Both the position numbers and the translations under genes were made by a program. Positions 7,881-16,152 of a stretch of 56,239 nucleotides of DNA are shown here, one piece after another. Location: assembly GCA_026989335.1 (NCBI GenBank), contig JALSJN010000057.1, positions 1-56,239 of the forward strand. The letters run 5' to 3'. A model generated the notes under the pieces. That model did not search any database, had not been told where the DNA came from, and saw nothing but the letters and a program-made list of their open reading frames with translations. Source of the DNA: Thiotrichaceae bacterium. GTDB taxonomy: Bacteria > Pseudomonadota > Gammaproteobacteria > Thiotrichales > Thiotrichaceae. Each line of letters begins with the position of its first letter. Within the stretch, counting starts at the first letter, position 1.

Positions 7881-9143
7881 ATGTCTGTAAAAAATGCATT
7901 TTATGCACAATCAGGTGGTGTCACTGCTGTTATTAACGCATCTGCCTGTGGTGTTATCCAAACTGCCAAGAAACACAGTAATAAAATTGGCACTGTATAT
8001 GCGGGTCAAAATGGCATTATTGGTGCCTTAATGGAAAATCTTATTGATACCAGTCAAGAGTCTGATGAGGATATTGCAGGCTTAATGCACACTCCATCGG
8101 GTGCCTTTGGCTCATGTCGTTACAAGATGAAAAGCCTTGAAGATAATAAAGAAGAATATGACCGCCTTATCGAAGTGTTTAAAGCGCATGATATTGGTTA
8201 TTTTTTCTACAACGGTGGTGGAGACTCTGCCGATACCTGCCTAAAAGTTTCACAACTTTCAGAAAAAATGGGTTATCCCATTCAAGCGATTCACGTGCCT
8301 AAAACCGTTGATAATGATTTACCCGTTACCGATAACTGCCCTGGGTTTGGTTCTGTGGCTAAATATATTGCCGTTTCAACACGAGAGGCGAGTTTTGATG
8401 TTGCATCAATGGCAGCAACATCTACTAAAATATTCGTGCTTGAAGTGATGGGTCGTCATGCAGGTTGGATTGCAGCAGCAGGTGCACTTGCAGCCGATGA
8501 AGATAACGATATTCCAGTGGTTATTCTTTTTCCTGAAATTAAATTTAATCAAGAAAAGTTTATTGCTCTGGTTGATTCTAAAGTTAAGAGCCACGGCTAC
8601 TGTACGATTGTTGTATCAGAAGGTACTGCTTGGCCCGATGGACGGTTTTTAGCAGAACAAGGTACTCGAGATGACTTTGGTCATGCACAATTAGGTGGTG
8701 CGGCCCCTGTTGTTGCTAACCTTATTAAAGATGCCTTAGGTTACAAGTTCCATTGGGCAGTTGCTGACTATTTACAGCGTGCGGCACGTCATTTAGCGTC
8801 AAAGTCAGATGTAGAGCAAGCCTATGCATTGGGTGAGGCGGCCGTTGAAATGGCGGTTGCGGGTAAAAATTCAGTGATGCCAGCGGTTATTCGTACTTCC
8901 AACAACCCTTATACATGGGAGATTGGCTCGGGTGATTTGGCTGATATTGCCAATGTTGAAAAAATGATGCCAATGGAATATATCAGTGAAGATGGTTTTG
9001 GTATTACCGATGCGTGTAGAGAGTATTTACTCCCTTTAATCGAAGGTGAGGCGTACCCTCCTTATAAAAACGGTATGCCAGATTATGTCACGATGAAGAA
9101 AAACTTGGCTGATAAGAAATTGCCTGAGTTTAAAATGAAGTAA
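7881..9143 (+). CDS. pfp: PPi-dependent 6-phosphofructokinase
   Basis: Cytosolic glycolytic enzyme that uses pyrophosphate instead of ATP to convert fructose 6-phosphate to fructose 1,6-bisphosphate, and can run in reverse. It has 420 residues. The phosphoryl-donor site reads NGGGDSADT (residues 111-119), and PKTVDND (140-146) places Lys141 where ATP enzymes have Gly; this Lys is the hallmark of PPi use. The sugar-binding MGRHAGW follows. The ribosome binding site AAAGGAG is well placed, and a strong terminator follows at 9181. The gene is monocistronic. This enzyme type is frequent in methylotrophic and some other marine gammaproteobacteria, which is a weak taxonomic hint. Confidence 0.93.
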   Translation: MSVKNAFYAQSGGVTAVINASACGVIQTAKKHSNKIGTVYAGQNGIIGALMENLIDTSQESDEDIAGLMHTPSGAFGSCRYKMKSLEDNKEEYDRLIEVFKAHDIGYFFYNGGGDSADTCLKVSQLSEKMGYPIQAIHVPKTVDNDLPVTDNCPGFGSVAKYIAVSTREASFDVASMAATSTKIFVLEVMGRHAGWIAAAGALAADEDNDIPVVILFPEIKFNQEKFIALVDSKVKSHGYCTIVVSEGTAWPDGRFLAEQGTRDDFGHAQLGGAAPVVANLIKDALGYKFHWAVADYLQRAARHLASKSDVEQAYALGEAAVEMAVAGKNSVMPAVIRTSNNPYTWEIGSGDLADIANVEKMMPMEYISEDGFGITDACREYLLPLIEGEAYPPYKNGMPDYVTMKKNLADKKLPEFKMK

Positions 9144-9180
9144 TATTAGCTACGTTCTACTATTTACAAAACTGTGGCTC

Positions 9181-9214
9181 ACAAAAAATCCCTGCTAGAC
9201 AGGGATTTTTTGTG
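9181..9214 (+). terminator. Intrinsic terminator of the PPi-PFK gene
   Basis: AAAAAATCCCTG and CAGGGATTTTTT pair around the loop CTAGA and end in a six-T run. The stem is AT-flanked on both sides, so it could also act on the minus strand. Confidence 0.9.
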
Positions 9215-9228
9215 CAACGTCGACTTAC

Positions 9229-9397
9229 TTATTGAGACCTTTGCACGAGTCAGTGGCGAAAGAAAAATGCGGCAAAATCACACTGATTGAGGCGGGAAAC
9301 GCAACTAATAACGGGTTATTAGTCAGTTTTCCAACGAAAAGCAGTGTGATTTTAACCATTTTTACTCGTCACCTGACTCGTGCAAAGGTCTCTTATT
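9229..9397. mobile_element. MITE-like element with 5-bp target duplication
   Basis: The 159-bp core (9234-9392) begins with GAGACCTTTGCACGAG and ends with its exact inverse; the perfect arms are 20 bp. Looser complementarity continues inwards to about 52 bp, including AAAATCACACTG on both arms. A central CTAATAAC/GTTATTAG hairpin makes nearly the whole element foldable. TTATT directly flanks it on both sides (9229-9233 and 9393-9397), as expected for a target-site duplication. It holds no real coding region. It lies between the PPi-PFK terminator and the 3' end of a minus-strand gene. A partial match to its end occurs near 26262. The parental IS family is not identified. Confidence 0.85.
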
Positions 9398-9419
9398 ACT
9401 TAATAGCGCTGTAAAGCTT

Positions 9420-9740
9420 TCAGTTCAAATATTTTCTCATTTGAGCTTCTTTAACTGTTTCTTCAAAAACCTGGTATGCATCAAAATCAACGCCATGCAC
9501 AATAGGGTTATCGTTATGACTCAGAATATTAACTTGGTCTTCAGATACTTTAAGCTTTAATTTTAAGTGTGCATTTTCTTTTATAGATTCTGCCAAGTAG
9601 TTTTTTACGATTGTGAACTCATTTTTAGCAACCTCACGTTGCTCTTTACCGTAGTAATAATGTAGCCACCAACCTATGACTGAACCGGCTGATATTGCTA
9701 ATACTGTAATTAATGCTGTTTGATATAAAAAATATGTCAT
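9420..9740 (-). CDS. Small membrane protein with coiled coil, unknown function
   Basis: A 106-residue protein with one N-terminal transmembrane helix (about residues 5-27) followed by a charged, probably coiled-coil stretch (about 32-72) and a short C-terminal tail. The topology resembles YhcB/ZapG-type proteins, but I see no convincing sequence match. The stop codon lies 23 bases from the target duplication of the MITE, so the element inserted just beyond the gene. The next gene on the strand (BON domain) is 154 bases upstream, so cotranscription is uncertain. Confidence 0.65.
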   Translation of the reverse strand: MTYFLYQTALITVLAISAGSVIGWWLHYYYGKEQREVAKNEFTIVKNYLAESIKENAHLKLKLKVSEDQVNILSHNDNPIVHGVDFDAYQVFEETVKEAQMRKYLN

Positions 9741-9894
9741 TTACCGTTCATCCATTTTGGTTGTAATAGCATGTTTAAGTCTATTACTAAATTAGGCTTC
9801 CTTCCTTGCTTCTTAGTTTAGCAAACAATTATGCTAAAAAGCATGTCAACTTATCACCATAATGCTCGTTTTAGTCTGGCTTTTTGCCCAAGTA

Positions 9895-10317
9895 TTAATC
9901 ATTTGTGTGATTTTTAATCAATAGCTTATTATTGATCTCCCGTACTCCTTGTATTTTACTACTCACGTTTTCTAGGGCAGAAGACTCCTTTTCTGACTTA
10001 ACAGTGCCTTTGATTGTCACATCTCTTCCTGAAACATCAACTTTAATATCTGAATGCCCTTTTTCTTCCAACTTAAGGACGACCTTTTCTTTTATTTCTG
10101 TTTCCATAATGGGGCGCAAAAAATAGCTGGAGGCTGCAACTAATGTCACAAGAGCCAATAATGAAATTAAAAATAATAAGACTAAAGGTGTTTTAGATTT
10201 AAACCTTTTGTGACTGGGAGTAAGCACTAAGTTTTGACCAACAAAGTTAATAAGCAACGACCAGAAAGGTATCAAATTTCTTCGACTATTGTTGTTAGCT
10301 TTAGATAGCAGGAACAA
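9895..10317 (-). CDS. Membrane-anchored BON-domain protein
   Basis: One transmembrane helix (about residues 44-67) is followed by a single BON domain (about 72-135: IKEKVVLKLEEKGHSDIKVDVSGRDVTIKGT in part), a fold linked to periplasmic phospholipid or membrane binding. The start is uncertain. The longest frame begins with TTG at 10317, has no good ribosome binding site, and gives an odd basic leader of about 40 residues. An internal TTG near residue 16 is an alternative; no ATG occurs before the domain itself. The gene lies 26 bases downstream of the 5'-3' exonuclease gene and may be its operon partner. Confidence 0.7.
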   Translation of the reverse strand: MFLLSKANNNSRRNLIPFWSLLINFVGQNLVLTPSHKRFKSKTPLVLLFLISLLALVTLVAASSYFLRPIMETEIKEKVVLKLEEKGHSDIKVDVSGRDVTIKGTVKSEKESSALENVSSKIQGVREINNKLLIKNHTND

Positions 10318-10343
10318 GAAAGAGGACTAGAGGGAAAACTTGT

Positions 10344-11279
10344 TTAAGGTTTAAGCAAAGCTAGTAATGACAGCCATTCGCGCTGTTTTTGACCTGATAA
10401 ATTAAGCTGTTCAAAGAGACTAATTAATGCGCACTTATCGAAAGCTTTTCGTTTAAAGACATAGTTATCAATAGGTTCTATGTCGCATTGGACTTCGGTT
10501 AATTGACGCGCCATCTGAATGGACTCAATAGATTCCAGAATGGCGTGTTGAATTTTCTGTGCACCACGAATTTTTAATGTGCCAACTTCTGGTATCGAGT
10601 TTAAAAGATTATCTAAATGACCAAAGTGTTTAAGCAACTTGCCCGCCGTTGTCATCCCAATACCCCGCACACCGGGAATGTTATCAGATTTATCTCCTGC
10701 TAAAGCGAGTTGATCAGCTATTTGTCTTGGCTTTGCTTTAAAGCGTTTAGTAATGGCCTTAATATTTAATTTTTGTCCTTTTTGGTATTCCCACCAATGA
10801 TCATTCTCATAAACCAATTGTGCTAAGTCCTTATCTGCACTAATGATATTGATAGCAATGTTATCAGCGCGCAGTGATTTTGCCCAAGTGCCAATTAAAT
10901 CATCTGCCTCATATTTTAAACTGGCAGCTTCATGGATCCCCAAACATCGAATAAACGCACGACACAGCTTAAATTGATGCCGCAAAGATTCAGGTGCAGG
11001 CGAACGATTCGCTTTGTACTGCGGGTATATTTCTTTTCGGTGCGATGTTTTTAAGCTTTCATCAAAGGCAAAGGCTATCAGTTGGGGTCGCTCAACAGAC
11101 AACAGGCGGTATACAAAATCAATAAAGCCTAAAACGGCATTAATGGGTTTGCCAGTAACATCCGTTTTCTCAGTTTTATGGGTATACCACGACTTAAAAA
11201 CATAGATGCTGGAATCAATCAGCCATGCGGTTTGAGTGGGGTGACTTTTTTTTTGCAATGAATTAAACGTTTTTGACAC
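10344..11279 (-). CDS. 5'-3' exonuclease / flap endonuclease
   Basis: A 311-residue stand-alone relative of the N-terminal domain of DNA polymerase I, acting on 5' flaps in replication and repair. Metal-binding acidic clusters are visible: AFDESLKTSHRKEIYPQYK with the conserved helical arch, YEADDLIGT, and ISADKDLAQLV. The helix-hairpin-helix region is LALAGDKSDNIPGVRGIG. E. coli Xni has 251 residues, so this protein is longer at the N terminus. An ATG is at 11279. It is convergent with nothing; NnrS lies 44 bases upstream on the same strand. Confidence 0.88.
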   Translation of the reverse strand: MSKTFNSLQKKSHPTQTAWLIDSSIYVFKSWYTHKTEKTDVTGKPINAVLGFIDFVYRLLSVERPQLIAFAFDESLKTSHRKEIYPQYKANRSPAPESLRHQFKLCRAFIRCLGIHEAASLKYEADDLIGTWAKSLRADNIAINIISADKDLAQLVYENDHWWEYQKGQKLNIKAITKRFKAKPRQIADQLALAGDKSDNIPGVRGIGMTTAGKLLKHFGHLDNLLNSIPEVGTLKIRGAQKIQHAILESIESIQMARQLTEVQCDIEPIDNYVFKRKAFDKCALISLFEQLNLSGQKQREWLSLLALLKP

Positions 11280-11323
11280 TTTATAACTTAGCTATCCGTA
11301 ACGGCCATCGGTACGTGCTTTTA

Positions 11324-12499
11324 TTAGCATCGGTGCGTACCGTATAAAAATAGGCCGAAAGCGATTATCCATAATATTTGAGATACTTCGATTAGTTGTA
11401 AATAATAGCGTTCTAAAAATAGCGGTAATATGACTCTAACTACAGCACCGATAAATAATAAAGCAAAAATAAGGTGTAAAATTTTAGGCGGCTCAAACAC
11501 ATTGTTACCTGTATGCCCAAGTGAAACACGCGCCATCATACCCGATGTAATCATGCCAACACCACCATAAGCAAAAGCATGTAATGCAAGATAAGGGGAA
11601 ACATCGGTAAAAACAGACAAGGCTTTAAGAGCAAAACCTAAAACTATCCATGCATAACCGATGTATAAAACCCACAATAAAGATTTTTTCCAAATCGCTT
11701 TATGGTACCAGCCGTATAAGCGAGTGCCATGTAAAGCCACTAAACTCAGTACCAAAAATATAATGAGATATTTACCTTGAGGATGATCGGCAGGAATAAA
11801 AATATCAACCACTGAAAATAATAAAAATAACCATAAGCTACTGGCATCAACCCATTTGTAGTTTTTAGCTTCAAAAGGACAGCCTAAACCCTTTTCAATA
11901 AAAAAAGGAATGACTCGTCGTCCCATATTAAAAATAACCGCTAACATGGTATAAAAACCAATGTATAAGCCGTAGTGAATGCCGTTTTCTAAATAACCGA
12001 GCAAGCCCAAGTAAAAAATAATATTGGCAACAAGCATCAACAATAGCTTGCCGCTAAAGGCTAAATTTTTCCATTGCTTCTTTTTAAACACAGGGGCTGA
12101 AAATGCCCACATTACCACAAATAAATACAGGCTATCAATAATTGCTAATGTTGGTAAAACCCACTCCCCAGAAATGAATGCCAAGCCCCTAGAAAATAAC
12201 CAGAGTAGGAATAAACCCAATAATGGCTTGTTATTTATTGTTTGGATGCCTGTCCAGTTTTTTACAGCCGTTAACAAAAAGCCCGTAATCGTTGCCATAG
12301 AAAAGCCAGAAATCATTTCATGTCCATGCCAGCTAATAATATTGTAACCATTCGGCAAAATAGCTTTACCTTGGCTATAGACTAAAAACCAGAGGGTAAT
12401 TGATACAACAGCGTAAGAAAGCGCGGCAAAAAAGAAAGGGCGAAAGGCTAAGTGTAAAAAAGCTGTTTTACCCGTGTATTTAGTTTCAATATTGAGCAT
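11324..12499 (-). CDS. nnrS: NnrS family haem-copper membrane protein
   Basis: A 391-residue polytopic membrane protein with about 12 hydrophobic segments. The N-terminal block FRPFFFAALSYAV, the WHGHEMISGF motif and the later HAFAYGGVGMITSGMMARVSLGHTG region are typical of NnrS, a haem- and copper-containing protein linked to nitric oxide stress and denitrification. Conserved His residues lie in WHGHE, LHAFA and LGHTG. No nitrite or nitric oxide reductase gene is nearby, so a detoxifying role is more likely than a dedicated denitrification cluster here. Confidence 0.9.
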   Translation of the reverse strand: MLNIETKYTGKTAFLHLAFRPFFFAALSYAVVSITLWFLVYSQGKAILPNGYNIISWHGHEMISGFSMATITGFLLTAVKNWTGIQTINNKPLLGLFLLWLFSRGLAFISGEWVLPTLAIIDSLYLFVVMWAFSAPVFKKKQWKNLAFSGKLLLMLVANIIFYLGLLGYLENGIHYGLYIGFYTMLAVIFNMGRRVIPFFIEKGLGCPFEAKNYKWVDASSLWLFLLFSVVDIFIPADHPQGKYLIIFLVLSLVALHGTRLYGWYHKAIWKKSLLWVLYIGYAWIVLGFALKALSVFTDVSPYLALHAFAYGGVGMITSGMMARVSLGHTGNNVFEPPKILHLIFALLFIGAVVRVILPLFLERYYLQLIEVSQILWIIAFGLFLYGTHRC

Positions 12500-12588
12500 G
12501 TCATTATCTTAACAGCGATAGAAACCGACACAATGACATTTATCTATAAAAAATAGACTTAAACCCTTCTTCATCAATATTTCTACAG

Positions 12589-12594
12589 TATAAT
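12589..12594 (+). promoter_or_regulatory. Likely -10 box for glyQS
   Basis: A perfect TATAAT lies 35 bases before the glyQ ATG in the short divergent gap from nnrS. No good -35 sequence is visible at 16-18 bases upstream. No T-box or other riboswitch is seen. Confidence 0.4.
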
Positions 12595-12628
12595 TATTGG
12601 TATCGTATTTATTAAGGCTTTCTCACCT

Positions 12629-13588
12629 ATGTCGACACCGACACAAACACCCATCAATGAATCACCTAATTATGATACTTCTACGTTTCAAGGCTTAATC
12701 TTCGGGCTTCAAGATTATTGGGCGAAGCAAGGTTGCGCTATTTTGCAGCCTTACGATATGCCGATGGGAGCGGGCACTGATAATCCAAATACGTTCTTAC
12801 GTGCGATTGGTCCAGAACCGTGGAATGCGGCTTTCGTACAGCCTTCTCGCCGCCCAACGGATGGACGTTATGGTGAGAACCCCAATCGCTTGCAGCGTTT
12901 TTACCAGTTTCAGGTGATTATGAAACCATCGCCATTAGAAATTCAGGAATTATATCTTGGCTCTTTAAAAGCATTGGGTTTTGACCCGCTTGAAAATGAC
13001 ATTCGTTTTGTTGAAGATAACTGGGAGTCACCCACACTGGGAGCTTGGGGCTTAGGCTGGGAGGTTTGGCTTAATGGCATGGAGGTGACTCAATTCACCT
13101 ATTTTCAACAAGTCGGCGGGCTAGAATGTAAACCCGTAATGGGCGAAATTGCCTATGGCTTAGAGCGCCTAGCGATGTACTTGCAAGATGTTGAAAATGT
13201 TTATGATTTAGTTTGGGCAATTGACCCTAGCGGCGAGAAAGTCACTTATGGTGATGTGTATCAGCGTAATGAGGTTGAGCAATCGACCTATAATTTTGAA
13301 AAAGCCAATATTGAAGAGCTGTTTCATCATTTTGACGCGGCTGAAAAAGAATCCCAAACATTGACTGAAGCAGGGCTGCCATTACCCGCTTATGAGCAAA
13401 TGTTAGGAGCCTCCCATGCGTTTAATTTACTGGATTCGCGTCATGCTATTTCAGTCACAGAGCGTCAACGTTATATGTTGCGAGTGCGGTCATTATCACG
13501 AGCAATTGCCCAGAGCTATTATGATTCACGTGAAGCGCTTGGCTTTCCTCTGGTTAAAAATAAGACTAATAATAAGGAGGGCGCATAA
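12629..13588 (+). CDS. glyQ: Glycine-tRNA ligase alpha subunit
   Basis: Catalytic class II subunit of the heterotetrameric glycyl-tRNA synthetase, which charges tRNA-Gly. The 319 residues cover the full family length. Typical blocks are [56 protein letters not shown] and [10 protein letters not shown]. The stop codon overlaps the glyS start by one base (TAATG), and AAGGAGG precedes glyS, so the subunits are made together. Confidence 0.98.
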   Translation: MSTPTQTPINESPNYDTSTFQGLIFGLQDYWAKQGCAILQPYDMPMGAGTDNPNTFLRAIGPEPWNAAFVQPSRRPTDGRYGENPNRLQRFYQFQVIMKPSPLEIQELYLGSLKALGFDPLENDIRFVEDNWESPTLGAWGLGWEVWLNGMEVTQFTYFQQVGGLECKPVMGEIAYGLERLAMYLQDVENVYDLVWAIDPSGEKVTYGDVYQRNEVEQSTYNFEKANIEELFHHFDAAEKESQTLTEAGLPLPAYEQMLGASHAFNLLDSRHAISVTERQRYMLRVRSLSRAIAQSYYDSREALGFPLVKNKTNNKEGA

Positions 13589-15672
13589 TGTCCAATAGTA
13601 ATGTGTCGCAAAGCAGTGACTTACTCATCGAAATTGGCACCGAAGAGCTTCCACCCAAAGCCTTGCAAACCTTATCAAATGCCTTTACCACAGGGATTGT
13701 GGCTGGCTTAAAAGAGGCCTCATTAGAAGCAAAAGAAGTCATTTCTTACGCAGCGCCACGTCGTTTAGCCGTACTCTTAAAATCAATACCGACTAAGCAA
13801 GCAGATCAATCAATCGAGCGCAAAGGTCCTGCAAAAGCAGCAGCGTTTGACAATGATGGCAACCCGACAAAAGCGGTTGAAGGCTTCGCTCGATCATGCG
13901 GAGTCACTCCACAAAAATTGGATGAAATTGAAACACCCAAGGGAACCTGGCTGGTTTTTAAACAAGATGTCGCGGGTAGAAATACCCGTGAGTTAGTGGC
14001 TGATATTGTTAGTCAATCACTAGCAAAATTACCCATCCCCAAGCGTATGCGTTGGGGCGCAAGTGATATTGAATTCGTTCGCCCCGTTCACTGGGTTCTT
14101 ATGATGCTGGGCGATGAGGTCATTAACGCTGAAATACTCGGTGTCGCCTCTGGCAATACGACTAAAGGTCATCGCTTCCATCACCCTGAAACTATCGTGA
14201 TTAAACAAGCAGCTGGCTACGCAGATCAGTTACGCCAGCAAGGTCATGTGATCGCCCATTTTGCAGAGCGCCGAGATGAAGTTCGCGCCCAAGCAGAAGT
14301 CGCTGCTAAAGCATTGGGTGGTGCAGCATATATTGAAGATGCGTTGTTAGATGAAGTCACCGCGCTGATTGAATTGCCTATTGCCGTGAGCGGTAGTTTT
14401 GATAATAGCTTTCTAAAGATTCCGCATGAATGCTTAATTTCAAGTATGCAAGACCATCAAAAATATTTTCCTGTAATCGATAACTCTGACCAGTTAATGG
14501 CGCACTTTATTACTACCAGTAATATTAAAAGTTCAAACCCTGATACGGTAAGGCAAGGAAATGAGCGGGTAATCAATCCACGCTTTGCGGACGCTAAATT
14601 CTTTTGGGATCAAGATTGCAAAGTCACGCTAGAGTCTCGCCGAGAAAATACTAAAAAAATTGTATTTCAACAAAAGCTGGGAACCTTATATGAGAAGACT
14701 GAGCGTGTCGAAAAGCTAGCAGGATTTATTGCCGATGAGTTAGGCGCAGATAAACAACAAGCGATGCGCGCAGCAGTATTATCAAAATGTGATTTACTCA
14801 GTGAAATGGTAAATGAGTTTGCTGAACTGCAAGGCATTATGGGGCGTTATTATGCCAAAAAAGATGGCGAGTCAGAGGGTGTAGCTGCTGCCATGCAAGA
14901 ACAATATCAACCGGGTTTTGCAGGTGATGTGATCCCCGTGAGTGAGACTGGTAAAATTCTCTCACTGGCAGATAAGCTAGACACGCTGATGGGTATTTTT
15001 GCCATAGGTATGAAGCCTACCGGCAGTAAAGACCCGTTCTCATTACGCCGTGCAGCGTTGGGAGTATTACGTATTATTATTGAAGGTAAACTAAGTCTAA
15101 ATCTAAAAGAATTACTAACAAAAGCCTACGAAGGTTTAGCTGAAAAAGTAGACTCGAAAGAATCGATTCAAGCAGCCCTTAGTTTTATTATGGAACGCTT
15201 GCCTGCCTACTATAAAGATCAAGGGATAGACGCTGAAACAGTAGCTGCTGTCGCAAGTTTAAAGCCAATCAGTCCATTGGATTTTGATCACCGCGTAAAA
15301 GCTGTTGCGAAGTTTAAAACACTTACCGAAGCCGAACCATTGGCGGCAGCAAATAAACGTATCAGTAATATTCTTAAAAAAGTACAAGGCTCAATTTCAG
15401 AATCAGTTAATGAATCTTTGTTTAAAGAACCCCAAGAAAATGCTCTTTACGAATCTGTAAAAGCGCAACAAAAAATTGTAGCGCCATTATTTGAAAGTGG
15501 TGATTACTCCGCGGCACTAACCTCTTTAGCGAGTTTGAAAGAGGATGTCGATAACTTCTTCGATGGTGTGATGGTGATGGATGAAGATGAGGCATTAAAG
15601 AGTAATCGTTTAGCACTATTGGCACAGTTACGTGGTTTGTTTTTGAATATTGCGGATTTATCTCGTTTATAG
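13588..15672 (+). CDS. glyS: Glycine-tRNA ligase beta subunit
   Basis: The 694-residue beta subunit binds tRNA and completes the alpha2-beta2 glycyl-tRNA synthetase. The N terminus LLIEIGTEELPPKAL is the family signature. The central HD-like region and the C-terminal DALR anticodon-binding region (MVMDEDEALKSNRLALL) are intact. It overlaps glyQ by one base. Downstream there is no plus-strand gene before the convergent typA. Confidence 0.98.
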   Translation: MSNSNVSQSSDLLIEIGTEELPPKALQTLSNAFTTGIVAGLKEASLEAKEVISYAAPRRLAVLLKSIPTKQADQSIERKGPAKAAAFDNDGNPTKAVEGFARSCGVTPQKLDEIETPKGTWLVFKQDVAGRNTRELVADIVSQSLAKLPIPKRMRWGASDIEFVRPVHWVLMMLGDEVINAEILGVASGNTTKGHRFHHPETIVIKQAAGYADQLRQQGHVIAHFAERRDEVRAQAEVAAKALGGAAYIEDALLDEVTALIELPIAVSGSFDNSFLKIPHECLISSMQDHQKYFPVIDNSDQLMAHFITTSNIKSSNPDTVRQGNERVINPRFADAKFFWDQDCKVTLESRRENTKKIVFQQKLGTLYEKTERVEKLAGFIADELGADKQQAMRAAVLSKCDLLSEMVNEFAELQGIMGRYYAKKDGESEGVAAAMQEQYQPGFAGDVIPVSETGKILSLADKLDTLMGIFAIGMKPTGSKDPFSLRRAALGVLRIIIEGKLSLNLKELLTKAYEGLAEKVDSKESIQAALSFIMERLPAYYKDQGIDAETVAAVASLKPISPLDFDHRVKAVAKFKTLTEAEPLAAANKRISNILKKVQGSISESVNESLFKEPQENALYESVKAQQKIVAPLFESGDYSAALTSLASLKEDVDNFFDGVMVMDEDEALKSNRLALLAQLRGLFLNIADLSRL

Positions 15673-16098
15673 CTTTCTGTCACGGAGAAACAAATTTATG
15701 TGCACAAGCAAAAGTGCCCTTTCACCGGGGAGAGCGAAAGGGCACGGGGTTGAGACTGGTAGTTATTTTATTTTTATATTACTAAACTACTCTCCGCCTC
15801 TGGGGCTTGCTTAAAAATTCCGTTTCGTACTGTTCTGTTAGTTAGCCTTTGCTGAACTTCTATTGTTTCGGCAAAGGGTCTTTATTATTTATTCCCTATT
15901 GTTGCTTCTATTAATGCAATGCGGATGCCAACTTTTTAGAATGAAACCTAAGTTAGTGATAAGTATGGTTAAAATCATTAGTTGTTGTTATTTTTATAGT
16001 CGTGTTTTGATGGATAGGTGTCACAAGCTGACACAAAATTGTCGTTAGTGTCAGTTTTAGACCTGTCACATTTTGGAAGTTGTATGAATTTTAGGCAA
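15673..16098. other. Noncoding region between glyS and typA with stem-loops
   Basis: Three features stand out. A 10-bp perfect stem GTGCCCTTTC/GAAAGGGCAC (15714-15723/15736-15745) has a G-rich 12-base loop, 41 bases after glyS. A weaker terminator-like hairpin CCTTTGC/GCAAAGG (15846-15852/15871-15877) is followed by a T-rich run on the plus strand and could end glyQS transcription. An inverted repeat GTGTCA-caagc-TGACAC lies at 16018-16034 and looks like a protein-binding site. A TTG-started 61-codon frame here lacks gene-like features and I do not call it. Confidence 0.6.
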
Positions 16099-16126
16099 TA
16101 AAAAAGGGCGATTAGCCCTTTTTTAT
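16099..16126 (-). terminator. Intrinsic terminator of typA
   Basis: AAAAAGGGC-gatta-GCCCTTTTTT sits 27 bases beyond the typA stop. It has T-runs in both directions, so it can also stop transcription arriving from glyS. Confidence 0.88.
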
Positions 16127-16152
16127 TTACGTTGTACTTGAAAGCTTTTTAA

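Noticed and set aside
12500-12628. T-box or glycine riboswitch before glyQS
   Set aside because: No T-box sequence or riboswitch-like conserved stems can be seen in this short gap.
15863-16048. 61-codon hydrophobic reading frame on the plus strand
   Set aside because: It starts at TTG without a ribosome binding site, lies in a gap full of stem-loops, and its composition looks like translated AT-rich noncoding DNA.
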